Origin: Zwartia vadi
GTDB taxonomy: Bacteria > Pseudomonadota > Gammaproteobacteria > Burkholderiales > Burkholderiaceae_B
Assembly (NCBI RefSeq): GCF_030410375.1
Contig: NZ_JAUHHE010000013.1
Location: 54,754 to 118,753, forward strand
DNA length: 64,000 nucleotides
Direction of reading: 5' to 3'
Both the position numbers and the translations under genes were made by a program. The notes under the pieces were generated by a model. That model ran no database searches, had not been told where the DNA came from, and saw only the letters and a program-made list of their open reading frames with translations. Numbering within the stretch: position 1 is the stretch's first letter; each line of letters opens with the position of its first letter. Of this stretch, positions 55,607 to 63,924 are shown in pieces.

Positions 55607-56950
55607 TTAATAAACGCCCTGCTCAAGCATCGCATCGGCAACCTTCACAAAACCAGCGATATTGGCACCATCGAGATAGTTGATCTGCTTGTTGGCGGCA
55701 CGACCATAGCGCACGCAGTTTTCATGAATATTGCACATGATCGTGTGCAGGCGACGATCGACCTCGTCACGATCCCAGGACAGTCTCAAGGCGTTTTGGC
55801 TCATCTCGAGTCCCGATACCGCCACGCCACCCGCGTTGCTGGCCTTGCCTGGCGCATACAACACACCCGCGGCGATGAAAGCATGGGCGGCATCGAGTGT
55901 CGCAGGCATATTCGCACCTTCAGCCACGCACTGGACACCATTTTTGATCAACATCTTGGCATCTTTGATGTCGAGTTCATTTTGTGTGGCGCAAGGCAGC
56001 GCGATATCAACTGGCACATGCCAGGGACGCTTACCTGCTTCGAACTTCAACTTAAAGCGTGCTGCAAAAGACTTCAAGCTGCCGCGCTCCACGTTTTTCA
56101 GGTGCATCAACGCTGCAAGTTTTGCCTTGTTGAAACCCGCTTCATCAACAACCGTGCCCGTAGAATCAGACACAGTCACGACCTTGGCACCAAAGGCCAT
56201 TGCTTTTTCAATGGCGTACTGAGCCACGTTACCGCTGCCGGATACAGAAACGCGCATGCCCTCGAAGCCCTTGCCCTGACGGGCCAACATTTCCTGCGCA
56301 AAATACACGGTGCCATAGCCCGTTGCCTCAGGACGTATCAAGCTTCCACCAAAGCTCAGGCCCTTGCCGGTGAAGACCGAGCCATTCGAGTTGGAGAGTT
56401 TTTTCATCATGCCAGCCATAAAGCCGACTTCGCGCGCGCCCACACCCATGTCGCCAGCAGGGACATCGGTATCAGGACCCAAATGACGGTAAAGCTCTGT
56501 GATCAACGCCTGGCAAAAGCGCATCACTTCCATGTCTGACTTGCCTTTGGGATCAAAGTCAGAACCGCCTTTTCCGCCCCCCATGGGTAGTGTCGTCAGA
56601 GAGTTTTTAAGAGTCTGTTCGAATGCCAGGAACTTCAGAATCGACATGTTCACCGAGGGGTGGAAACGCATGCCACCCTTGTAAGGTCCGATGGCTGAGC
56701 TGTGCTGGACACGGAAGGCGCGATTGACTCGAACAACGCCTTGGTCGTCTACCCAAGAGACGCGAAACTGAATCAAACGCTCGGGTTCAACCAGACGCTG
56801 CAACAAGCCATATTGAGCGTATTTGGGGTTCTTTTTGACGAAAGGCCAAAGACTGCCCATCACCTCTCTCACCGCTTGCATGTATTCAGGTTGGTGAGGA
56901 TCACGGCTTTCGACTTGTTTGATAAAGTCTGCTTGGCTCTGGGCTTTCAT
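55607..56950 (-). CDS. gdhA: NADP-dependent glutamate dehydrogenase
   Basis: A 447-residue hexameric-type glutamate dehydrogenase, the size of E. coli GdhA, which makes glutamate from 2-oxoglutarate and ammonium. Key parts are KGGMRFHPSVNMSILKFLAFEQTLKNSL, LPMGGGKGGSDFDP with the catalytic lysine, PAGDMGVGAREVG and the nucleotide-binding VSGSGNVAQYA. The ATG at 56950 has GGAG at eight bases; the open frame to 57007 is rejected. The AT-rich upstream region contains palindromic GTGCAAA boxes that may regulate it. Confidence 0.95.
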   Translation of the reverse strand: MKAQSQADFIKQVESRDPHQPEYMQAVREVMGSLWPFVKKNPKYAQYGLLQRLVEPERLIQFRVSWVDDQGVVRVNRAFRVQHSSAIGPYKGGMRFHPSVNMSILKFLAFEQTLKNSLTTLPMGGGKGGSDFDPKGKSDMEVMRFCQALITELYRHLGPDTDVPAGDMGVGAREVGFMAGMMKKLSNSNGSVFTGKGLSFGGSLIRPEATGYGTVYFAQEMLARQGKGFEGMRVSVSGSGNVAQYAIEKAMAFGAKVVTVSDSTGTVVDEAGFNKAKLAALMHLKNVERGSLKSFAARFKLKFEAGKRPWHVPVDIALPCATQNELDIKDAKMLIKNGVQCVAEGANMPATLDAAHAFIAAGVLYAPGKASNAGGVAVSGLEMSQNALRLSWDRDEVDRRLHTIMCNIHENCVRYGRAANKQINYLDGANIAGFVKVADAMLEQGVY

Positions 56951-57001
56951 TAAGCGCTCCAAATGAGTGAATAAAAGAAATTTTGGCAACGCGTGAATAT
57001 A

Positions 57002-57026
57002 GTGCAAAAAATAATCAGATTTGCAC
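57002..57026. promoter_or_regulatory. Palindromic GTGCAAA-N11-TTTGCAC box upstream of gdhA
   Basis: Exact 7-base arms GTGCAAA (57002-57008) and TTTGCAC (57020-57026) with 11 bases between, about 52 bases upstream of the gdhA start. The size and spacing fit binding by a dimeric regulator. Function inferred from position. Confidence 0.45.
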
Positions 57027-57090
57027 GCTTTTAAAGCAAAAAAACGAGTAAAACGAACATTTTTAATAAAAACGACAAAAAAGCACTATC

Positions 57091-57112
57091 TTGGTGCAAA
57101 AATACGCACCAA
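57091..57112. promoter_or_regulatory. Second palindrome TTGGTGC-N8-GCACCAA in the gdhA upstream region
   Basis: Exact 7-base arms TTGGTGC (57091-57097) and GCACCAA (57106-57112) share the GTGCAAAAA core with the box at 57002. It lies 31 bases after the CoA-transferase stop on the same strand, so it could equally be a terminator hairpin for that operon; the minus-strand TTTTTT run follows it after eight bases. Confidence 0.45.
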
Positions 57113-57142
57113 AAAAGTACCTTTTGGGCCGGTAAAAAGAAG

Positions 57143-58387
57143 CTAAAACAAGCCCTTTGCTTTGGCTGCCGCAATGCGTTCCTCAGTGAAACCAATGGAG
57201 CGCAATACCTCATCCCCATGCTGATTCAAGCTTGGACCAGTCGAACGGATTTGTCCGGGAGTCCCGGAAAGTCGCGGGATGATGTTGTGCATTTTGACGG
57301 TACCCATCTCCTCGTCAGGCACTTCGACGATGACTTCACGCTTCTGTACATGTTCATCGGCCAACAATTGCTCAATGTCGTAGACAGGTGCTGCGGTCAC
57401 GCCCGCCTGATGAAATCTGGCCAACATTTCACTTTGACTATGTTTGCCGATTTCACTTTGTAGCGCCTCATCGAGCGCCTCAACGTTGATGATACGTTGC
57501 TCGTTTGTTTTAAAACGCGGATCGTCAATCATGTCCGGACGCCCGATCGCTCGCATCGTCTTTTCAGCCATCGATTGGGTGGCAGCAGACATCGCAATCC
57601 ATTTCCCATCAGCACTACGATAAGTGTTGCGCGGTGCATTGGTCGGCGCGCGATTGCCGCGACGCTGCTGAATTACGCCGCAATGCTGATACTCAGCCGC
57701 TGCAGGTCCTAGAATCGAAATCATGGACTCATAGATCGAGAGGTCGATCACCTGCCCTTTTCCGCCATGTCGTTCACGGTAAAACAGGGCGAACATCGTG
57801 GCTGAAGTCCCATATAGTGCGGTCGTCATATCCGCCAGTGGGAGTGGAGGTAACGTAGGGGGGCCATCCGGCATGCCTGTCATATTTGCAAAACCACTCA
57901 TCGACTCGATCAAGGTCCCAAAACCCGGACGCGAGCTATACGGTCCCGTTTGACCCCAGCCAGAAGCCCTGACGAGCACAAGACCCGGATTGATTTCGAG
58001 TAACCGCTCAGGTGACAAGTCCCAACTTTCCAGCTTGCCGGGGACAAATCCCTCGATCATCACATCAAAATGCGGGATCATCTCCAGCAGGATATCTCTA
58101 CCCTCCTGAACGGCAAGATTCAACGTCATACTTTTTTTATTGCGGGCGTAAACCTTCCACCAAAATTCTTTTTTCTCTACAGCCCAACCGCGCAGAGGAT
58201 CACCCTTGCCAGGCGCCTCGATTTTGACCACTTCGGCGCCAAAGTCGCCAAGCAAGGTACCAATGCAACCTCCCGCGACCAGTCGGGCACAATCAAGCAC
58301 CCGAATACCTTCGAGAGGTAGAGGCGCTTCGGGTGATGAGGATGATTGATTTTTTGAGGAGGGATTTAGAGCGTCAGACATCGTCAT
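57143..58387 (-). CDS. CaiB/BaiF family (class III) CoA-transferase
   Basis: A 414-residue class III CoA-transferase, which moves CoA between carboxylic acids. Conserved parts are LPLEGIRVLDCARLVAGG at the N-terminus, FGAEVVKIEAPGKGDPLRGW, and LADMTTALYG, whose Asp186 matches the catalytic aspartate. The stop of the upstream CitE-like lyase gene is two bases away, and a Bug receptor precedes both. It probably activates the acid that the lyase then cleaves, but the acid is not identified. An ATG two codons later (58381) is an alternative start. Confidence 0.92.
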   Translation of the reverse strand: MTMSDALNPSSKNQSSSSPEAPLPLEGIRVLDCARLVAGGCIGTLLGDFGAEVVKIEAPGKGDPLRGWAVEKKEFWWKVYARNKKSMTLNLAVQEGRDILLEMIPHFDVMIEGFVPGKLESWDLSPERLLEINPGLVLVRASGWGQTGPYSSRPGFGTLIESMSGFANMTGMPDGPPTLPPLPLADMTTALYGTSATMFALFYRERHGGKGQVIDLSIYESMISILGPAAAEYQHCGVIQQRRGNRAPTNAPRNTYRSADGKWIAMSAATQSMAEKTMRAIGRPDMIDDPRFKTNEQRIINVEALDEALQSEIGKHSQSEMLARFHQAGVTAAPVYDIEQLLADEHVQKREVIVEVPDEEMGTVKMHNIIPRLSGTPGQIRSTGPSLNQHGDEVLRSIGFTEERIAAAKAKGLF

Positions 58388-58389
58388 TC

Positions 58390-59277
58390 TTATTCAGCAA
58401 GTTTCAAGGCGCGTGCAACGTCCAGAAGTTTCTGGGAATTTTTGACCATGGCGTAGTCGATGAGTTTGCCTTCGACGCGAATCGCGCCAACACCCTCAGC
58501 CTCTGCTCGAGTAAAACTATCCACAACCAGTTTTGCATAGGCGATTTCATCAGGCGAGGGTGAGAACACCGCATTTGCCGTCGCAATCTGATTAGGATGG
58601 ATAACTAGTTTGCCTTGGAAACCCAATCCCTTCGCCTGAAGGCAATCAGCCTCATATCCCTCAGTGTCAGTGACATCAAAAAATACCGTATCAACAGGTG
58701 GCCGGATCCCTGCAGCACGACAAGCCAGCGCAGTCTGTATCTTTGCGTTCACCACATGCGGCCCGATGTTAGAGGTTGGAATACCCAAGTCACCGGTAAA
58801 GTCGCCCGCACCAAACATCAGCGTGGATAAACGTCCGCCAGCAAAGGCGATCTCCTCGGCACGTAACACCCCTCGCGCAGTCTCAAGAATGCCACAAAGC
58901 GTGATTTGCCCATGAGGCAAACCTTCTGAGCGAGACAACTCGTCAATCATGGCGCTTGCAATCCGAACCATTTCCGCCGACTCAGCCTTGGGCAGCACGA
59001 TCCCGGCAATGCCACCCGTACAAACTGCACGCATATCCTCGGCAGTCATGCCCGTCATAAAGTCATTGACGCGCACATAAACCTGACGATCGGGTGAAAC
59101 CGATTTGACGAGTTGATTGAGCATCAATCGAGCTTTCGGTTTTTCTGAAAGGGCGACAGCATCCTCAAGATCAAGAATCAACGCATCTGCCGCAGATTGC
59201 AAGGCTTTCTCGCATTTGCGCGCATCCATACCCGGCGCAAACAGCCAAGTTCGAATCGGTTTCACCAATGACGACAT
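58390..59277 (-). CDS. HpcH/HpaI aldolase/CitE-like CoA lyase
   Basis: A 295-residue TIM-barrel lyase of the citrate lyase beta/malyl-CoA lyase family. Seen are LFAPGMDARKCEKA, ALILDLEDAV (36-41 region), the metal glutamate in ILETARG (Glu132) and GAGDFTGDLG with Asp159, all family-specific. Members cleave citryl-, malyl-, methylmalyl- or citramalyl-CoA to acetyl-CoA or a related CoA ester and a keto acid. It lies between the Bug receptor and the CoA-transferase genes in one operon, making a capture-activate-cleave route likely. Confidence 0.9.
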   Translation of the reverse strand: MSSLVKPIRTWLFAPGMDARKCEKALQSAADALILDLEDAVALSEKPKARLMLNQLVKSVSPDRQVYVRVNDFMTGMTAEDMRAVCTGGIAGIVLPKAESAEMVRIASAMIDELSRSEGLPHGQITLCGILETARGVLRAEEIAFAGGRLSTLMFGAGDFTGDLGIPTSNIGPHVVNAKIQTALACRAAGIRPPVDTVFFDVTDTEGYEADCLQAKGLGFQGKLVIHPNQIATANAVFSPSPDEIAYAKLVVDSFTRAEAEGVGAIRVEGKLIDYAMVKNSQKLLDVARALKLAE

Positions 59278-59313
59278 AAACAGCTCCTAGAAAACCTTTA
59301 ATTATGGACGGAT

Positions 59314-60294
59314 TTATTCGATCTTCAAGTTGTTTTCACGAATAACTTTGCCAAAATCGACTGAAGACTCCTGCATCCACTTTGCCAATGCCTGCGGCGT
59401 CATCGGAACGGGCGTTGCGCCCTGGGCAGCGATTCTTGAGAGAACCTCAGGGTCCTTCAAAATCGCATTGATTTCAGCATTCAGTTTGGCAACCACTGGA
59501 GCAGGTGTACCCGAAGCAACCAAGACACCCTGCCAACTTCCGCTTTGAGCGGCAGGCATCTTCAACTCACCAAAAGTCGGTACACTCGGCAAGGACTCCA
59601 GCCGCTTATCTCCGCTCACTGCAAGCGCGACAATCTGCCCGTTTTTGACATAGGGCAAGGTCGCCGTCGATCCATTTACAATCACGTTGGATTCGCCGGA
59701 CAGCACCGCGTTGATCGCGGCGGAACCACCTTTGTACGGAACTGTAACCCAATCAACTCCCCAGTGTTTGGCGAGCTCAAGTCCGACAATTTGATTGCCA
59801 GAACCCACTCCGGAGTGGGCAAAAATTAATTTGCCGGGATTGCTCTTTCCAAAGGCAAGCAACTCGGCCAGCGTTTTGACACCTAGTTTTGGATTCACGG
59901 CCAACAGATAGGGGGAAAAGCTGATCATCGAGACTGGCGCTAAATCCTTGACAGGGTTGTAAGTCAGTGTCGTGTAAAGATGCGGAGCCACGGCAAGCGA
60001 GGAAAGATCCATGAGCAACAGGGTATGGCCGTCGGGATCAGACTTTGCAACGATTGAGGCGCCTAGATTACCTGCTGCACCCGGACGATTTTCAACAACA
60101 ACCGTCTGCTTGAGTGAGGTGGATAATTTGGGCGCGATCATGCGCGCCAAAATATCCGATGTTCCGCCAGGCGCGAAAGGTACGACAAGTTTGATCGGCT
60201 TAGTGAAGCTGACCGTACCTTGTGCGAGCGTTGAGCCCATGCTGACAGTGCCTAACACTGCCAATAAGCTTGCTAAAACTTTGCGACGAATCAT
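59314..60294 (-). CDS. Bug family tripartite tricarboxylate transporter substrate-binding protein
   Basis: A 326-residue periplasmic receptor. The ATG at 60294 has GGAG at seven bases, preferred to the ATG four codons earlier. A signal peptide precedes FTKPIKLVVPFAPGGTSDILARM; VVENRPGAAGNLGASIVAKSDPDGHT and TVPYKGGSAAINAVL follow. It is first in the operon with the CitE-like lyase and CoA-transferase, so it likely binds the hydroxy- or unsaturated acid they degrade. No TctA/TctB genes accompany it. Confidence 0.93.
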   Translation of the reverse strand: MIRRKVLASLLAVLGTVSMGSTLAQGTVSFTKPIKLVVPFAPGGTSDILARMIAPKLSTSLKQTVVVENRPGAAGNLGASIVAKSDPDGHTLLLMDLSSLAVAPHLYTTLTYNPVKDLAPVSMISFSPYLLAVNPKLGVKTLAELLAFGKSNPGKLIFAHSGVGSGNQIVGLELAKHWGVDWVTVPYKGGSAAINAVLSGESNVIVNGSTATLPYVKNGQIVALAVSGDKRLESLPSVPTFGELKMPAAQSGSWQGVLVASGTPAPVVAKLNAEINAILKDPEVLSRIAAQGATPVPMTPQALAKWMQESSVDFGKVIRENNLKIE

Positions 60295-60393
60295 GGTTGT
60301 CTCCATTTACACGATTGGTTTTTTTATGTAGTACTTCAAATACTCCCCTAATATACTAGTATCAAGTTGCCTCACACCAACCCCAATGAACAT

Positions 60394-60407
60394 AAAGTCT
60401 AGACTTT
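60394..60407. promoter_or_regulatory. 14-base palindrome before the ferric reductase-like gene
   Basis: AAAGTCTAGACTTT is a perfect palindrome ending 10 bases before the ATG of the ferric reductase-like gene. A second short one, ATACTAGTAT, lies at 60353-60362. Position suggests an operator; no regulator is identified. Confidence 0.4.
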
Positions 60408-60417
60408 TACTGTTAGC

Positions 60418-61755
60418 ATGAAAAAAATTAAGTGGATATTTGTTGTTCTGATGTTGCTGTGCACACTGCTGTATTGGCTCAGCCTCTCAGATGTTGAACG
60501 CACACTTGAGCCTTGGGCACTGCGCAAATCAGTACTCTACTACACAGGAATCATGTCCTTTTTCGCCATGACTCTCGGCATGATTCTCGCCATGCGATTG
60601 AGAATGATCGAGAATTGGCTCGGCGGGCTCGACAAACACTACCGGCTGCATAAATGGCTGGGGATCACAGCAGCATTATTCGCGCTGGCCCATTGGCTCA
60701 GCAAAAAATACAAATGGCTGGTTGAGCTGGGTGTATATGAACAGTCCGCTTTTAAAACACCGGCTGGCACGCGTGATTTTTTTCAGCATACTAATTTTTT
60801 CAAACCTCTGGAAAATCTGGCGGAAGACTTAGGTGAATGGGCGCTATACGCCCTGATAGCGTTGGCTGTGCTTGCACTATGGAAAAAATTTCCTTATCGC
60901 TACTTTTTTAAAACGCATCGTATTCTGGCCGTGATCTACCTGATCCTTGCCTTTCACACACTCATACTTTTTGGCAAAATGGATTGGCAAACGCCAATCG
61001 GGGTGCTGGTTGGCGCCCTGCTAGTCTTGGGTCCTCCCGCAGCATGTGCATCACTTTTGCAACGGATAGGCGTCACCCATCGAGCATCCGGTCGAATCAG
61101 CGAAATCACACTCCATGCTGACGGCAAAGTCACACAAGTGGAAGTCACGCTCACCACGCCCTGGGAAGGACACAAAGAAGGTCAATTTGCTTTTGTCACC
61201 TTTCATCAAAAAGAGGGTCATCACCCCTTTACGCTGTCTTCAAGCTGGAAAAATGATGCACGCCTCAGCTTTCACATCAAGCAACTCGGTGATTACACCC
61301 GCACCCTTAGCCGAACGCTTAAAGTAGGCGATCCAGTGACTGTAGAAGGCCCCTATGGAAAGTTTGATTTCTCTGATTACCCTGGTCCGCAAGTCTGGAT
61401 CGCAGGCGGAATCGGCATCACGCCCTTCTTATCTCGTCTTGAAAAACTTGCCCACGAACCAGATCAACACAAAGAGAGAATCACTCTTTTTTACAGCGCT
61501 CGCGACTCCGATCAAGCGCTGATTGACTACGTTGCAGAGTTGGCAAACAAAGCAAACGTTAATCTCCATCTTTCTGTGAGCGGTCGACACCCTCCTGTCA
61601 CCGCACAAACTATACGCGGCGTCATCCCTGATCTGCAAGATCGCACTGTCTGGTTCTGCGGCGCCTCTGGTTTTGGAGAGTCCATTAAAAAAGGACTAAA
61701 AGAACTTGGCGTGCCCGACCATCGTTTTCACCAAGAACTCTTTGAAATGCGTTGA
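60418..61755 (+). CDS. Ferric reductase-like transmembrane flavoprotein (FNR/NOX type)
   Basis: A 445-residue membrane oxidoreductase. Residues about 1-200 hold the six-helix ferric reductase domain with haem-type histidines in YRLHKWLGI, ALAHWLSKK and KTHRILAVIYLILAFHTL. From about 210, an FAD domain (HPFTLSSSWK, EGPYGKFDF) and an NAD(P) domain (VWIAGGIGITPFLSRL, VWFCGASGFG) follow. It should pass electrons from NAD(P)H across the membrane to ferric iron or oxygen. A ModE-like gene follows with a 12-base gap, so the two are probably co-transcribed. Confidence 0.89.
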   Translation: MKKIKWIFVVLMLLCTLLYWLSLSDVERTLEPWALRKSVLYYTGIMSFFAMTLGMILAMRLRMIENWLGGLDKHYRLHKWLGITAALFALAHWLSKKYKWLVELGVYEQSAFKTPAGTRDFFQHTNFFKPLENLAEDLGEWALYALIALAVLALWKKFPYRYFFKTHRILAVIYLILAFHTLILFGKMDWQTPIGVLVGALLVLGPPAACASLLQRIGVTHRASGRISEITLHADGKVTQVEVTLTTPWEGHKEGQFAFVTFHQKEGHHPFTLSSSWKNDARLSFHIKQLGDYTRTLSRTLKVGDPVTVEGPYGKFDFSDYPGPQVWIAGGIGITPFLSRLEKLAHEPDQHKERITLFYSARDSDQALIDYVAELANKANVNLHLSVSGRHPPVTAQTIRGVIPDLQDRTVWFCGASGFGESIKKGLKELGVPDHRFHQELFEMR

Positions 61756-61767
61756 GTGACTGCAAAC

Positions 61768-62175
61768 ATGCACAAAAAAAATACAAAAAATCTCGACGTG
61801 ACTGAAACAAATCCGACAGTCGTTGCACAATTCAGATTACGCATCAAATATGGTGAGGCAATCGCTATTGGTCCCGGGAAAATAGCGATACTGGAAGCGA
61901 TTGACGAGACCGGCTCGATCTCGGCTGCGGGTCGTCAGCTCGGCATGTCCTACCGTCGCGCCTGGCTACTTGTTGACCAGATGAACCAGTATTTCAAAGA
62001 CCCCGTTGTACACGCCGCGACCGGTGGCACTCAAGGAGGAGGCACTGCTTTGACAGAAACGGGGCAAGAAGTCGTTCGACTGTACCGCAGCATAGAGCAA
62101 CAGGCCGAAACACAATCCGCCTCGCTCCTTCAGTCACTCAAAGAAAAAATTCGCACAAGCACAAGTGATCTTTGA
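61768..62175 (+). CDS. ModE-like winged-helix DNA-binding protein (no molybdate domain)
   Basis: A 135-residue protein matching the N-terminal winged-helix domain of ModE. The helix-turn-helix is ILEAIDETGSISAAGRQLGMSYRRAWLLVDQMN, and the wing has GGTQGGGTALTETGQEVVRLYR, the ModE pattern. The C-terminal molybdate-binding TOBE domains are missing, as in many stand-alone proteins of this family. I used the ATG at 61768; a GTG right after the preceding stop (61756) is in frame. It may control the ferric reductase gene or molybdenum genes elsewhere. Confidence 0.88.
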   Translation: MHKKNTKNLDVTETNPTVVAQFRLRIKYGEAIAIGPGKIAILEAIDETGSISAAGRQLGMSYRRAWLLVDQMNQYFKDPVVHAATGGTQGGGTALTETGQEVVRLYRSIEQQAETQSASLLQSLKEKIRTSTSDL

Positions 62176-62184
62176 CGGTACGAT

Positions 62185-63003
62185 TTACTTGGGAAAAATA
62201 AAGGTCACACTCGCACGTCCGCCCCATCCCGATGGACCTCCCGGTACACTAGATAAGTAATAGCGCGCACCGATTGAAAAAGATACAGGCATTTTGTCGA
62301 ACATCACAAGCTTCGATACGGTGGCATTCATCGGGTTTTGAGCACGACGCGTATCCCAGTTAAATGTCGACTGTGTATTCAGGGTATAAGTCCAGGCATT
62401 CTTTGTCACATAAGACACAAACGGCTGCCAATAGGTATTGTTAGCGGTACCCGCCACATCTGAACCACCAACACTCCACGTCTGATAAGCCAACATCCCG
62501 ACAGTCCAGGGCTCTTTCATGTAAAGACCGACGGCACTCAATCCGGCACCTGTTTGCGCAGTTCCGAATCGATTACCTGACATCGAGGGAGTTGAGACCA
62601 CAGGCCCTACACCCCAAATAAACGGACCGGGGGTGTTTGGCGAAAAAAAGGTTTCGATGACAGCCGGACCGACTCCTGTTCCACTGAAGCCATTCACATC
62701 GTTTTGTGTCGCAGCGGAGATCACCGGACGCACGATGTAATTCCAACGAGGGTTTAATGTCAAAGGAACAACCGGCTGGAAAATATAACTCGTCGAGGAA
62801 CCTTTACCGTCCAAACCCAACCCGCGATCATAATTAAACTGAAAGGGAACGGAGATAAGATTGGCTACAGGGTTGGTGAGTTTAGCGGCCAGATCCGATT
62901 CTCCTGAACCTGATTGCGCTCGCACACTCGTTGCGAGAGACATGGCTACAATCATCAACACACAATGTTTCAATGAAATACGACAAGTCAAAGTAAGCTC
63001 CAA
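62185..63003 (-). CDS. Putative outer-membrane beta-barrel protein
   Basis: A 272-residue exported protein with a signal peptide ending near SVRAQ. The mature part consists of alternating polar and hydrophobic strands rich in Trp, Tyr and Asn, such as WNYIVRPVISAATQNDV, WGVGPVVSTPSMSG and ARYYLSSV, ending in SVTFIFPK. It resembles the MetA-pathway/transporter-like outer-membrane proteins of unknown function. It converges within nine bases on the ModE-like gene and is preceded on its strand by the broken histidine kinase gene. Confidence 0.75.
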   Translation of the reverse strand: MELTLTCRISLKHCVLMIVAMSLATSVRAQSGSGESDLAAKLTNPVANLISVPFQFNYDRGLGLDGKGSSTSYIFQPVVPLTLNPRWNYIVRPVISAATQNDVNGFSGTGVGPAVIETFFSPNTPGPFIWGVGPVVSTPSMSGNRFGTAQTGAGLSAVGLYMKEPWTVGMLAYQTWSVGGSDVAGTANNTYWQPFVSYVTKNAWTYTLNTQSTFNWDTRRAQNPMNATVSKLVMFDKMPVSFSIGARYYLSSVPGGPSGWGGRASVTFIFPK

Positions 63004-63057
63004 AATTTAAATACGATTTTTATCCAATCGCAATAAAGAAAATTAAATCACCCCAAA

Positions 63058-63903
63058 TTACCTGTCTTGTGCGGGCCGATTCAAAGAAGAATCTTGCTCG
63101 CTCACGCCAGACAAAACCGGAAGCGACACCTGAAACAGAGTCTGATTGTGCGGACCGCTCAATAACTTGATTGTGCCTTCGTGAGAGTCCAGGATCGCGC
63201 GACTCAACCAAAGTCCCATACCCATGCCTTTTTCTTTGGTGGTATTGAATAATTCAAAAATTGTCGCGACTCGCTCTTGAGGGACACCGGGACCGTTATC
63301 ACTCACCTCTAATACCGCCCGATTGCCTCGGCGGAATGCGTGAATAAAAATACTCTTCTCGCCAGATAGGCCTCTTACGGCATCCATCGCATTGTTAACA
63401 AGATTTAGTATGACCATTTGGAGCTGATTTTGATCAGCTTTGACTAATAAGTCTGACTCAATCGCGGCATCGAGTTGTACCCCGTGCAATCGGGCCTCAG
63501 GCATGAGGATATGGTGAGCGTCAGACACTAAAGCACTCAGATCAAGCGTCACAAACTCGCTGGAACCTTTGACAAAAAAACTGCGTAGGCTGGATACAAC
63601 AACCGCCGCTCGCGCATTATCTTGCAAAATATGCTCAAGGTATTCTTGAAAACCGTCTCGATCACCAGCGCGCTTATTTAGCGCCAACAGCAATTCCGTA
63701 TTCAGGCGAATCGCGCCCAAGGGTTGGTTGATCTCATGCGCGATCGCTCCAAGCATCGTTCCCATGCTATTGGCTTTCGCGGACAATGACAATGTACGCA
63801 TCAAAGAATTTTTTTCCTCAAGGATCTCCTCAAGGGATTTGTTTTTACTGCGCGAAAAAGCCAACTGTAAATCTGAACTGCACCCCAAAAGTTGGACACC
63901 CAT
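63058..63903 (-). pseudogene. Sensor histidine kinase, 5' part removed by IS insertion
   Basis: What remains is the kinase core: a coiled stretch, then AIAHEINQPLG with the phosphorylated histidine, the N box LNLVNNAMDAV, DNGPGVP and GMGMGLWLSRA. All input/sensor sequence is missing. The first ten codons of the open frame (MGVQLLGCSS, 63903-63874) are read from the terminal sequence of an IS3-family element on the opposite strand; kinase-derived sequence starts at Asp, 63873. The HEINQPLG motif matches DctB/FixL-like kinases. The fragment could still make a soluble kinase core if transcribed, but it has lost its normal start and sensor; no response regulator gene is within the window. Confidence 0.82.
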
Positions 63904-63918
63904 CCAACTCTTGGGGTG
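63881..63918 (+). promoter_or_regulatory. Hairpin at the IS left end covering the orfA ribosome site
   Basis: CACCCCAAAAGTTGGA (63881-63896) pairs with TCCAACTCTTGGGGTG (63903-63918) with one mismatch and a six-base loop. The GGGGTG that could serve as the orfA ribosome site is inside the right arm, seven bases before the ATG. A transcript entering from outside would fold this hairpin and hide the site. This protective role is inferred. Confidence 0.55.
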
Positions 63919-63924
63919 TTTTTC

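Noticed and set aside
55724..56539. A 271-residue plus-strand open frame opposite gdhA
   Set aside because: The opposite strand encodes glutamate dehydrogenase with all catalytic motifs; the antisense frame has no recognisable domain or ribosome site.
63874..63903. First ten codons of the histidine kinase frame as a genuine kinase start
   Set aside because: They are the reverse reading of the IS terminal repeat, not kinase sequence.
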